64,000 nucleotides of DNA from Rivularia sp. MS3 (GTDB lineage Bacteria; Cyanobacteriota; Cyanobacteriia; Cyanobacteriales; Nostocaceae): NCBI GenBank assembly GCA_019192545.1, contig JAHCMI010000015.1, positions 62,001 to 126,000 on the forward strand. The letters are read 5' to 3'. Below the pieces are notes generated by a model. It was not told the origin of the DNA. It was given only the letters and a program-made list of their open reading frames with translations, and ran no database searches. The translations under genes were made by a program, and so were the position numbers. Shown piece after piece: positions 1 to 6,406 of the stretch. Numbering within the stretch: the stretch's first letter is position 1; each line of letters begins with the position of its first letter.

Positions 1-639
1 TTCTCCAGTACCAGCGAAGATTAAATCGTTACCCGCACCTCCGATAACGGTATCATTATCAAGCCCCGCATCTACAACATCATCACCATCGTTAGCTAAA
101 ATCAAATCATCACCGGCACCACCTATAAGAGTGTCACCGCCAATAAACTCAATAGTGGGAAATGTACCTGTAAAGACTATGTTACCTTCTTCGTCTTTAA
201 TAATTTCTTCTCTAGTTGTACGAATGTTACTATTACTACCTCCAAGTAAAGTATCGTTACCATCACCACCATCGAGTCCATCTTCCCCGTCACCTCCATC
301 TAGATAGTCATTACCGGCTCCTGCAATTATCTCGTCATCTCCAGCGTTACCAAAAAGCTGATCGTCTCCATCGCCGCCGTCAAGACTATCGTTACCTTCT
401 TCCCCTTTGACAAAATCGTTTCCGTTTCCTCCTAATAGCTGGTCATTTCCTTCATTTCCGATTAGCTGATCGTTTCCATCTCCTCCCTCAAGGCTGTCAT
501 CTCCCTCATCGCCTCGCATGTAGTCGTCGCCACCCAATCCGATTAAAGTATCATTACCGCTATAACCGAAAATTGTATCAACCGAATTTGTACCCTCAAG
601 ATTATCGTCTCTTCTTCTTCTTCCTCTTACAAAAGCCAT
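1..639 (-). CDS. RTX-type calcium-binding repeat protein, N-terminal part (runs off the window)
   Basis: An open frame runs from ATG at 639 down to position 1 without a stop, giving 213 codons, so the 3' part is outside the window. GGAG lies 8 bases before the ATG. After a short basic start (MAFVRGRRRR) the protein is almost entirely glycine/aspartate nonapeptides such as GGDGNDQLIG, GNEGNDQLLG and GGAGNDLIFA. This is the hemolysin-type calcium-binding (RTX) signature, which folds as a parallel beta-roll around Ca2+. There is no N-terminal signal peptide. RTX proteins usually leave by type I secretion using a C-terminal signal, which would be outside the window. An ABC/HlyD pair lies 4-9 kb away on the same strand, but a link is only inferred. 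A spacer of about 35 residues (N-I-R-T-T-R-E-E onward) interrupts the repeats near residues 140-170. Confidence 0.88.
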   Translation of the reverse strand, partial: MAFVRGRRRRDDNLEGTNSVDTIFGYSGNDTLIGLGGDDYMRGDEGDDSLEGGDGNDQLIGNEGNDQLLGGNGNDFVKGEEGNDSLDGGDGDDQLFGNAGDDEIIAGAGNDYLDGGDGEDGLDGGDGNDTLLGGSNSNIRTTREEIIKDEEGNIVFTGTFPTIEFIGGDTLIGGAGDDLILANDGDDVVDAGLDNDTVIGGAGNDLIFAGTGE

Positions 640-837
640 AAAATTTTCTCCGATAATTTCAAATATTAAAAATTTAATTGTTGTTTCTGACTGTAGAAAA
701 ATTTTGTTTGCTACAAAAAACTGTTTATTGTGCTTTACAGCCCTTAGCTTATATAAATATCAATCTGAGTATTTGCGGTTTTATATGCCTCGCGATCTAG
801 ATTTATTTAAATAGGACTTATGCGAGTGGTATATTTT

Positions 838-927
838 CTTATTAGGTGTTGTGATGGGAGCCCTGTGGCAATTTGATTATTTTTGAAGGTAGTAATAACC
901 TTTTTAGTGTTACGGACTAATAAGAAA
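838..927. repeat. Degenerate intergenic repeat, copy A
   Basis: Shares the blocks GGGAGCCCT near its start, TAGTGTTACG in the middle and GACAATTACGAC at its end with the copy at 10140-10245, and the last two blocks with 4084-4210. Conservation is patchy, so this is an old or weakly constrained element. It lies 200-290 bases upstream of the RTX start. Homology was judged by eye. Confidence 0.4.
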
Positions 928-960
928 TTATGACAATTACGACTATTTATGTTAGATATA

Positions 961-993
961 AAGCCTGCTCAATTATTATAATCAAGCAGGCTT
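961..993 (-). terminator. Hairpin closing the peptide-gene array
   Basis: Nine-base arms AAGCCTGCT (961-969) and AGCAGGCTT (985-993) match perfectly. Read on the minus strand the stem is followed by TTTATAT. It sits about 60 bases after the stop of the last peptide gene, a suitable place for a rho-independent terminator of the array. The T-tract is short, so efficiency is uncertain. Confidence 0.55.
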
Positions 994-1053
994 CATAGGC
1001 TTGGTTAAGATGAATAACCGTCTTTTAAAAAACGGCTATCCTATTCTTTGCTT

Positions 1054-1362
1054 TTATTTAACAGCAGCAGTCATTAAACCAGAGATTTCAGACAAACTAC
1101 CGGTAACAGTTACAGCAACGTCAGATTCAGCGAAGCTGTTGTTACCAATCGCAGTTACGTCAAACAATGCGGAAGCAAAGTTACCTGAGATGCTGACATC
1201 AGAATTCAAATCTACATCGATATCTTTGTTAACATCGATGTCAACGTCAGCATCGAAATCTAAGTCTAATTCAACATCTATGTTTACATCTTTGTTGATG
1301 TGAAATCCACCAAATACTTCTTCGTTGGTAGCTTCTAAGTAGTTGATATCGTTGATAATCAT
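1054..1362 (-). CDS. Double-glycine secreted peptide precursor, copy 4 of the operon (promoter-distal)
   Basis: 102 residues, identical to the other three copies. Residues 1-19 look like a C39-type leader, starting MIINDINYLE and ending EEVFGG. The predicted mature part is residues 20-102. In residues 25-55 every odd position is Asp, Glu or Asn (12 Asp, 1 Glu, 3 Asn) and nearly every even one is hydrophobic, so a beta-strand would have one fully acidic face. The C-terminal third is Ser/Ala/Gly/Val-rich. There is no Cys, so lanthipeptide or disulfide chemistry is not expected. The RBS GGAG lies 9 bases before the ATG. A hairpin variant follows the stop and then the hairpin at 961-993. Function is unknown; a secreted, possibly cation-binding peptide is inferred. 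Confidence 0.85.
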   Translation of the reverse strand: MIINDINYLEATNEEVFGGFHINKDVNIDVELDLDFDADVDIDVNKDIDVDLNSDVSISGNFASALFDVTAIGNNSFAESDVAVTVTGSLSEISGLMTAAVK

Positions 1363-1483
1363 TTGCTTTTCTCCAGTAAATTAACTAATTGTTTTTGGAA
1401 ATTGGTTTGCGAGCAATTTATTTTTACTCGCATTTATTATTTTGCTGATAGCCGTTTTTAAACGGCTATCCTATTCTTTGCTT

Positions 1484-1792
1484 TTATTTAACAGCAGCAG
1501 TCATTAAACCAGAGATTTCAGACAAACTACCGGTAACAGTTACAGCAACGTCAGATTCAGCGAAGCTGTTGTTACCAATCGCAGTTACGTCAAACAATGC
1601 GGAAGCAAAGTTACCTGAGATGCTGACATCAGAATTCAAATCTACATCGATATCTTTGTTAACATCGATGTCAACGTCAGCATCGAAATCTAAGTCTAAT
1701 TCAACATCTATGTTTACATCTTTGTTGATGTGAAATCCACCAAATACTTCTTCGTTGGTAGCTTCTAAGTAGTTGATATCGTTGATAATCAT
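1484..1792 (-). CDS. Double-glycine secreted peptide precursor, copy 3
   Basis: Identical in protein and DNA to the copy at 1054-1362. The 121-bp spacers on both sides contain two hairpins: arms GATAGCCGTTT and AAACGGCTATC just after the stop of the preceding copy, and TGCGAG...CTCGCA in the leader before this gene. The same GGAGAAAAGCAA leader precedes the ATG. No promoter like the one at 2729-2757 is seen in front of it, so it is probably expressed by read-through. Confidence 0.85.
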   Translation of the reverse strand: MIINDINYLEATNEEVFGGFHINKDVNIDVELDLDFDADVDIDVNKDIDVDLNSDVSISGNFASALFDVTAIGNNSFAESDVAVTVTGSLSEISGLMTAAVK

Positions 1793-1913
1793 TTGCTTTT
1801 CTCCAGTAAATTAACTAATTGTTTTTGGAAATTGGTTTGCGAGCAATTTATTTTTACTCGCATTTATTATTTTGCTGATAGCCGTTTTTAAACGGCTATC
1901 CTATTCTTTGCTT

Positions 1914-2222
1914 TTATTTAACAGCAGCAGTCATTAAACCAGAGATTTCAGACAAACTACCGGTAACAGTTACAGCAACGTCAGATTCAGCGAAGCTGTT
2001 GTTACCAATCGCAGTTACGTCAAACAATGCGGAAGCAAAGTTACCTGAGATGCTGACATCAGAATTCAAATCTACATCGATATCTTTGTTAACATCGATG
2101 TCAACGTCAGCATCGAAATCTAAGTCTAATTCAACATCTATGTTTACATCTTTGTTGATGTGAAATCCACCAAATACTTCTTCGTTGGTAGCTTCTAAGT
2201 AGTTGATATCGTTGATAATCAT
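1914..2222 (-). CDS. Double-glycine secreted peptide precursor, copy 2
   Basis: Identical in protein and DNA to copies 3 and 4. The leader has its GG at residues 18-19, and the mature part carries the alternating Asp/hydrophobic tract at residues 25-55. Four copies of one product point to a demand for dosage rather than to peptide diversification. Confidence 0.85.
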   Translation of the reverse strand: MIINDINYLEATNEEVFGGFHINKDVNIDVELDLDFDADVDIDVNKDIDVDLNSDVSISGNFASALFDVTAIGNNSFAESDVAVTVTGSLSEISGLMTAAVK

Positions 2223-2343
2223 TTGCTTTTCTCCAGTAAATTAACTAATTGTTTTTGGAAATTGGTTTGCGAGCAATTTATTTTTACTCGCATTTATTAT
2301 TTTGCTGATAGCCGTTTTTAAACGGCTATCCTATTCTTTGCTT

Positions 2344-2652
2344 TTATTTAACAGCAGCAGTCATTAAACCAGAGATTTCAGACAAACTACCGGTAACAGT
2401 TACAGCAACGTCAGATTCAGCGAAGCTGTTGTTACCAATCGCAGTTACGTCAAACAATGCGGAAGCAAAGTTACCTGAGATGCTGACATCAGAATTCAAA
2501 TCTACATCGATATCTTTGTTAACATCGATGTCAACGTCAGCATCGAAATCTAAGTCTAATTCAACATCTATGTTTACATCTTTGTTGATGTGAAATCCAC
2601 CAAATACTTCTTCGTTGGTAGCTTCTAAGTAATTAATATCGTTGATAATCAT
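2344..2652 (-). CDS. Double-glycine secreted peptide precursor, copy 1 (promoter-proximal)
   Basis: The first gene of the array. The protein is identical to the other copies. The DNA differs by silent changes near the start (AATTAC in place of the array's CAACTAC region) and one base in the GGAGAAAAGTAA leader. It is preceded by a 70-nt leader with a 5' hairpin and by a near-consensus promoter at 2729-2757. N-terminal motifs of the kind LNYLE followed by a Gly-Gly occur in other short cyanobacterial secreted peptides. I could not assign a named family. Confidence 0.87.
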   Translation of the reverse strand: MIINDINYLEATNEEVFGGFHINKDVNIDVELDLDFDADVDIDVNKDIDVDLNSDVSISGNFASALFDVTAIGNNSFAESDVAVTVTGSLSEISGLMTAAVK

Positions 2653-2698
2653 TTACTTTTCTCCAGTAAATTAACTAATTGTTTTTTGGGAATTTAGT

Positions 2699-2723
2699 TG
2701 TGAGTTGTTTGTTTTTCCTCACA
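2699..2723 (-). promoter_or_regulatory. 5' leader hairpin of the peptide operon
   Basis: Arms TGTGAG (2699-2704) and CTCACA (2718-2723) pair perfectly. The equivalent place in each internal spacer (for example 1408-1432) has TGCGAG and CTCGCA. The paired change T-A to C-G keeps the stem, which argues for selection on RNA structure. It would lie at the very 5' end of the transcript predicted from the promoter just upstream, so a role in mRNA stability is a fair guess. Confidence 0.6.
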
Positions 2724-2728
2724 TTTAA

Positions 2729-2757
2729 AATATAGATTTTTCTCTCTAGAAAGTCAA
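2729..2757 (-). promoter_or_regulatory. Sigma-70 type promoter of the peptide array
   Basis: On the minus strand TTGACT (2757-2752) and TATATT (2734-2729) are separated by exactly 17 bases, close to consensus. The predicted start near 2722 falls at the leader hairpin. The aligned region in the internal spacers has lost both boxes, so this is probably the only strong promoter for all four genes. Confidence 0.7.
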
Positions 2758-2830
2758 TAGTTTTTGCCATTTTGTTTGCGTAAAGTAATTATTAAAATGG
2801 TGTAAATTTGATTTATTTATTAATACAAAA

Positions 2831-2878
2831 AACGTTACATAGCAGGAGCAATTATTATTGCTACCGCCATGTAACGTT
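2831..2878 (-). terminator. Rho-independent terminator of the PpiC-like gene
   Basis: Ten-base perfect arms AACGTTACAT (2831-2840) and ATGTAACGTT (2869-2878), with an inner stem AGCAAT/ATTGCT. On the minus strand the stem runs into TTTTTT. It separates the upstream PpiC-like gene from the peptide array. Confidence 0.75.
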
Positions 2879-3153
2879 GTTAAATATTTTTTATATTAAT
2901 AAGGATTGTGATAGCAGCTATTCTTTAAGGCTTTATAATGTGATTAACTACAAATATAATAGTTTTCTTGTTGATTAATAGCTATTTTAAGTCAATTTCA
3001 ATAATTTAAAATAAATATGTATTATCACTAATTATGAACACTTGTCTATTTTTACTGCTAACAGATGTATATTAAAAAAAACAGTAAAACATATTTGTAT
3101 TAAGTAATAAAACTTAGCAGTAAATATGCTGCTTTTCCAAATATACAATTTAA

Positions 3154-3930
3154 TTAAACATGGCTTGTTAATTCTTTCTCTGTATTATTATCAATATCTA
3201 ACTGAACTGATATTTGTAAAAGCTGAACTTTCTTCTTTAACCAATAAGCAAACAATTCTGAAATAATTTGTTCGCGTAACTTATCATCTAATTCGGACTT
3301 GATAGTTTCTTCTAGCCAAATTAAATAGACAGCTTTCGGTGTGGTAATTGGCTTGAGAATACCAAGGGAAGAACTAGCAAATACAGCTGCTGCAATTTCT
3401 GGACGGAAATCTTTACGATACTTAACTCCCTGATACCCATAAGCGCGACGAAGCTCTGGCTCCTGGATATACATACGAGCAATTTCTGGAAACGTAATTT
3501 CCCTTTCCTCTACAGCATAAAATAACTCTAAAGCCAAATCTCTATCTTCGAGAACAACTTCATAGGTAACAGCAGCTTCGTAATTAAGGCGATTTTCGTA
3601 AAAGTATTTTTCAACTTGGGATGCAAATAAATGATTTGCTAACTTCTGGGAAATCAGATTGTTGTAAACTAGTTTTTCAAAATCTTTTATAGACAAATGA
3701 TGTTTATCTAGCCAAGTCCAAGTATCTTTAGCTGTAGCCAGTTTTTTTTCTAAGCGAAATTTATCTCCTTCCTGCTGCAATTCAGCTTCTGTGACTTCAA
3801 TTCCAGCTTTTTCCGCTGCTTCGGTAATTATTTGTTCGGAGGCGATCGCTTCTATTACATTGGGAATATCACAGGATCGCTTTAGCTTATTAATTACGTC
3901 TAAAGTTGAAATGTGAATATTTTCGGGCAT
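3154..3930 (-). CDS. PpiC/SurA-like peptidylprolyl isomerase family protein
   Basis: 258 residues. The N-terminal half is helical and resembles the SurA/PrsA chaperone core (residues about 10-105). The C-terminal part resembles a parvulin domain: an F-x-E-I-A-R motif near 145, then YGYQGVKYRKDFRPEIAAAV and a region ending in IWLEE. There is no signal peptide, so it should act in the cytosol, unlike SurA. Proteins of this type occur beside C39 ABC exporters in cyanobacterial peptide clusters, where they are thought to hold or fold the precursor before export. Here it lies between the peptide array and the HlyD gene and has a paralogue at 10952-11698. The parvulin active-site residues are not all obvious, so it could be purely a holdase. 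Confidence 0.72.
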   Translation of the reverse strand: MPENIHISTLDVINKLKRSCDIPNVIEAIASEQIITEAAEKAGIEVTEAELQQEGDKFRLEKKLATAKDTWTWLDKHHLSIKDFEKLVYNNLISQKLANHLFASQVEKYFYENRLNYEAAVTYEVVLEDRDLALELFYAVEEREITFPEIARMYIQEPELRRAYGYQGVKYRKDFRPEIAAAVFASSSLGILKPITTPKAVYLIWLEETIKSELDDKLREQIISELFAYWLKKKVQLLQISVQLDIDNNTEKELTSHV

Positions 3931-4435
3931 ATATCATCATCCATGAACGATTTATAAAAATGCTGAATCTTAATTTCAAAGCATTGCATACAAGTAAGAA
4001 TGCTCTACCACGCCCAGCAAAAGACATCTGTCATTTAAACTTATAGTCTTTTGCCGTTAAGATTTTAAACTTTTCATGTTTATTAGGAATGGTCGCAACC
4101 GGCACATTTTACTTGTAGGGTGCTTGTACACTGACTAATTGTTAAGGGACGGAATAAGGCAATCAGTGTCACGCACCAACCGAGTGTTGTGACAATTGCG
4201 ACCATTCCGGTTTATAGAAAATCTAGCCTTTGAAATAATCAAACTAAGCTATTCAAGATAATGGCATGTTGCAGACAATTGAATTTCTAATTTAGTTTTT
4301 AATTTAATTTCTACTGACTTGCAACATCCCTATATCTTTTATCTTAAAAGCAATATAAATCTAAATATTTACCTATACCTTTATTAAACCCTAACTTTCA
4401 AATCTGGTCTAGGTAGCAATGGTTCTAAATTATAT
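3931..4435. other. Gene-free stretch with an inverted-repeat element
   Basis: Holds the 123-bp element with 13-bp terminal inverted repeats at 4086-4208. The remainder is AT-rich with no coding signal. Confidence 0.55.
4086..4208. repeat. MITE-like element with 13-bp terminal inverted repeats (intergenic repeat copy B)
   Basis: GGAATGGTCGCAA (4086-4098) is the exact reverse complement of TTGCGACCATTCC (4196-4208). The inside shares the blocks AGTGTCACGCA and GACAATTGCGAC with the degenerate elements near 838-927 and 10140-10245, and matches the one near 14650-14705 in the opposite orientation. It has no coding capacity. It could be a small non-autonomous mobile element or a regulatory hairpin. 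Confidence 0.5.
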
Positions 4436-4645
4436 TTATAAGCATGAATATTCAGATACTGGCAGAAGTGATAATTCTTTATCTATTCTTTGTGCTAGTT
4501 TATAAGCCATTTGGGGCGGATTTCGGTAGTTACTTGCTGTTTTTCTAAATCCCCACCGTCTAGCTTCAACTTCTGACACTCCAAATTCTTCAGCTAATTT
4601 ATTGTAAGACCAGCTATATTTTCTCATTAAATCAATAGGATGCAT
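4436..4645 (-). CDS. Small helix-turn-helix-like protein, 69 residues
   Basis: The protein starts MHPIDLMRKYSW and continues with LAEEFGVSEVEARRWGF at about residues 17-33, which has the look of a short helix-turn-helix (xLAxxFGVSxxxxRRW). A strong ribosome binding site, AAGGAGT, lies 7 bases before the ATG, which supports a real gene despite its size. It lies upstream of the HlyD/ABC genes' ends and downstream of nothing obvious, 154 bases from the HlyD stop. It may be a small DNA-binding regulator of the export region, but only the local motif and the RBS support this. Confidence 0.65.
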   Translation of the reverse strand: MHPIDLMRKYSWSYNKLAEEFGVSEVEARRWGFRKTASNYRNPPQMAYKLAQRIDKELSLLPVSEYSCL

Positions 4646-4799
4646 CTGTTTTACTCCTTAAATAGTAATTTTTTAAACTTTAATTTATATTTGCGAAACC
4701 CAAAAGACTAGTAGTCCGCCAAGTTAACTTTGCCCGGTCATGGTTTTTGCTACTTACTTCTTGCTTTCACCCAACAATGTTGGTCTGTTCGAGTACTAA

Positions 4800-6347
4800 T
4801 TACATGTTTAACCCGTTTTTCTGTAATTTTTTGAATGGATCTAATACAAAATCAATTATCCGACGTTGACGAATCACAACTTCAGCGTCTGCTGTTTGAC
4901 CGGGCATTAAAGTAACCCGTTTTTCGCCGTTATCTACATACTGACGGTCTAAATTGATTTCTAGTTCAAAGCTTTCACTATTTCCTTGGGGAGTTTGCTG
5001 GACTTTTGAATCGGGAGACACCCAAGCGACTGTACCTTCAACAATGCCATACTCTTGATAGGGATAGGCATGAAATTTAACTTTCACAGGCATTCCTACT
5101 TTCAAAAAACCACTATCTTGTATAGGCATACTGGCTTTAAGTACAACGTCGGCATTTTTAGGAGCAATTTGGGCTATTCTTTGCCCTGGTTGTACTACTT
5201 CTCCAGGTTTACCAACCGGAAACTCAAAAATAGTCCCATCAATCGGCGATCGCACTATTCTCTGCTGTAACTGTAACTTCAAAGATTGGATTTGACTGGT
5301 GGTTTGAGCAATTTGGGATTCAATAGATGAAATTTGAGTTTGAGTATCTTTGAGTTGTTCTTGAGTCCGCAATATAGCAAGTTTAGATGTTTGCAACAAA
5401 GTTTTATAACTGCTTTGCTGTTCTTGTAATCTAAGTTTAGCTTGTTTAATATCAGCTTCTAGCTGATTCATAGTTGCCTGATAGCGATTAGTTTCTTCGG
5501 TTAATCTTAACTGTGCTTGTTTCCCATCGGATAAAGCTCTGTCATAGAGTCGTTTGCTTTCTTGCTGCTCTTTTCTAATAATGTCAATTTGATTTGCTGA
5601 AACTGCTCCATCTTTAACTAATTTGCTAAAGCGTTCAACCTGTTTGTTATCTATGCTCAAACGATTTTGAGCAAACTTTTGTTCGTTACTATTAGTCTTG
5701 ATTTGCTGTCTTACTTGTTCGAGTAAAGCTTTTTTCTCTAATCTTTGTAATCGATAAAGACTTTGTTTCGCATCCAAATTCTGTTTAGCTTGTTCAACTT
5801 GGGCAGCTTTTTCGAGAGCTTGTGATTGGTTTTGCTGTTCTTGAACGTTTATTGTAGATAAAAGCTGATTTTTGATGATTTCTAACTGTACTTTCTGATT
5901 TTCTAATCCTGAAAGTTTTGCTTCAATCTGCTGTAATTCGGTTCGTAAAATATCTGAGTCAAATTCTAGAAGAACTTGACCAGATTTAACAGTATCACCT
6001 TCCCTAACTTTTACAACTTTAACGCTTCCACCAGTTCTAGTATCCAGCTTTCTAGTTGCACCTTTTGGTTCAATGCGTCCCCTGGCACTTCCAGTTTCAT
6101 CAACCTTGGAAATAGTTGCCCAAGGTAAACCGATTAATACAAATCCGACTAGTACGTATAGTACCCCTCTTGTCCATAGTTTAGGTAGAGCATCGAGCAG
6201 TTCCTCGGTAGCGTAATGTAAATCTCTTCCGGCTGTATCTGTCTGAGACTTTTTATCTGGATTCTCAACTGTAGAAAGATGCTGTTGCGAATCGCTATAT
6301 TCTTCCTTTGCGACTGCTGATGAACTATTTGTTAAAGGATGTGGCAT
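4800..6347 (-). CDS. HlyD-family membrane fusion (periplasmic adaptor) protein
   Basis: 515 residues with the classical layout. A cytoplasmic N-terminus of about 60 residues is followed by one membrane segment (VLYVLVGFVLIGLPWATI, about 62-79). A lipoyl-like half (GGSVKVVKVREGDTVKSGQ, about 105-123) comes next, then a long coiled-coil hairpin (about 130-365, Gln/Leu-rich). The second lipoyl half (RSPIDGTIFEFPVGKPGEVV) and beta-barrel follow to the end. It links an inner-membrane ABC exporter to an outer-membrane channel. It lies 59 bases downstream of the ABC gene on the same strand, so the two probably form an operon. No TolC gene is in the window, as expected when TolC is encoded elsewhere. 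Confidence 0.93.
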   Translation of the reverse strand: MPHPLTNSSSAVAKEEYSDSQQHLSTVENPDKKSQTDTAGRDLHYATEELLDALPKLWTRGVLYVLVGFVLIGLPWATISKVDETGSARGRIEPKGATRKLDTRTGGSVKVVKVREGDTVKSGQVLLEFDSDILRTELQQIEAKLSGLENQKVQLEIIKNQLLSTINVQEQQNQSQALEKAAQVEQAKQNLDAKQSLYRLQRLEKKALLEQVRQQIKTNSNEQKFAQNRLSIDNKQVERFSKLVKDGAVSANQIDIIRKEQQESKRLYDRALSDGKQAQLRLTEETNRYQATMNQLEADIKQAKLRLQEQQSSYKTLLQTSKLAILRTQEQLKDTQTQISSIESQIAQTTSQIQSLKLQLQQRIVRSPIDGTIFEFPVGKPGEVVQPGQRIAQIAPKNADVVLKASMPIQDSGFLKVGMPVKVKFHAYPYQEYGIVEGTVAWVSPDSKVQQTPQGNSESFELEINLDRQYVDNGEKRVTLMPGQTADAEVVIRQRRIIDFVLDPFKKLQKNGLNM

Positions 6348-6406
6348 GATTGTAATTCCTGAATTAACAATGTTTTATATCTAGTTTTTAACTCCTAAAT
6401 CTCTTA

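Larger units (their letters stand above)
640..1053. other. Gene-free stretch upstream of the RTX gene
   Basis: AT-rich spacer between the RTX start and the last peptide gene. It holds a degenerate intergenic repeat copy near 838-927 and a hairpin at 961-993. No credible coding sequence was seen. Confidence 0.6.
1032..2686 (-). repeat. Perfect 430-bp tandem repeat, four units
   Basis: The units start at 1032, 1462, 1892 and 2322. Each holds one 309-bp peptide gene, and the first three carry the same 121-bp spacer. Units 1 to 3 look identical base for base. Unit 4, which is promoter-proximal, differs at only a few positions near the start codon (silent changes in codons 7 and 8 and one base in the leader) and then diverges from about 2687. 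The pattern fits recent amplification by unequal crossing-over or gene conversion. Short-read assemblies may miscount the units. Confidence 0.95.
2653..3153. other. Gene-free stretch holding the array promoter and an upstream terminator
   Basis: Contains the array leader hairpin (2699-2723), the promoter (2729-2757) and the terminator of the PpiC-like gene (2831-2878). The rest, about 2880-3153, is AT-rich with no feature seen. Confidence 0.6.

Noticed and set aside
1001-1303. 100-residue plus-strand frame opposite the last peptide gene
   Set aside because: It is the antisense of the array and extends out of it. Its Ser/Thr-rich sequence is the mirror of the Asp/Val-rich peptide codons.
1054-2652. 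Tandem array read as a CRISPR or simple repeat
   Set aside because: The units are 430 bp, coding, with conserved start, stop and ribosome binding site, and there are no variable spacers.
4086-4208. Idea that the 123-bp inverted repeat is a terminator
   Set aside because: The arms are 97 bases apart and there is no T-tract on either side. A MITE-like element fits better.
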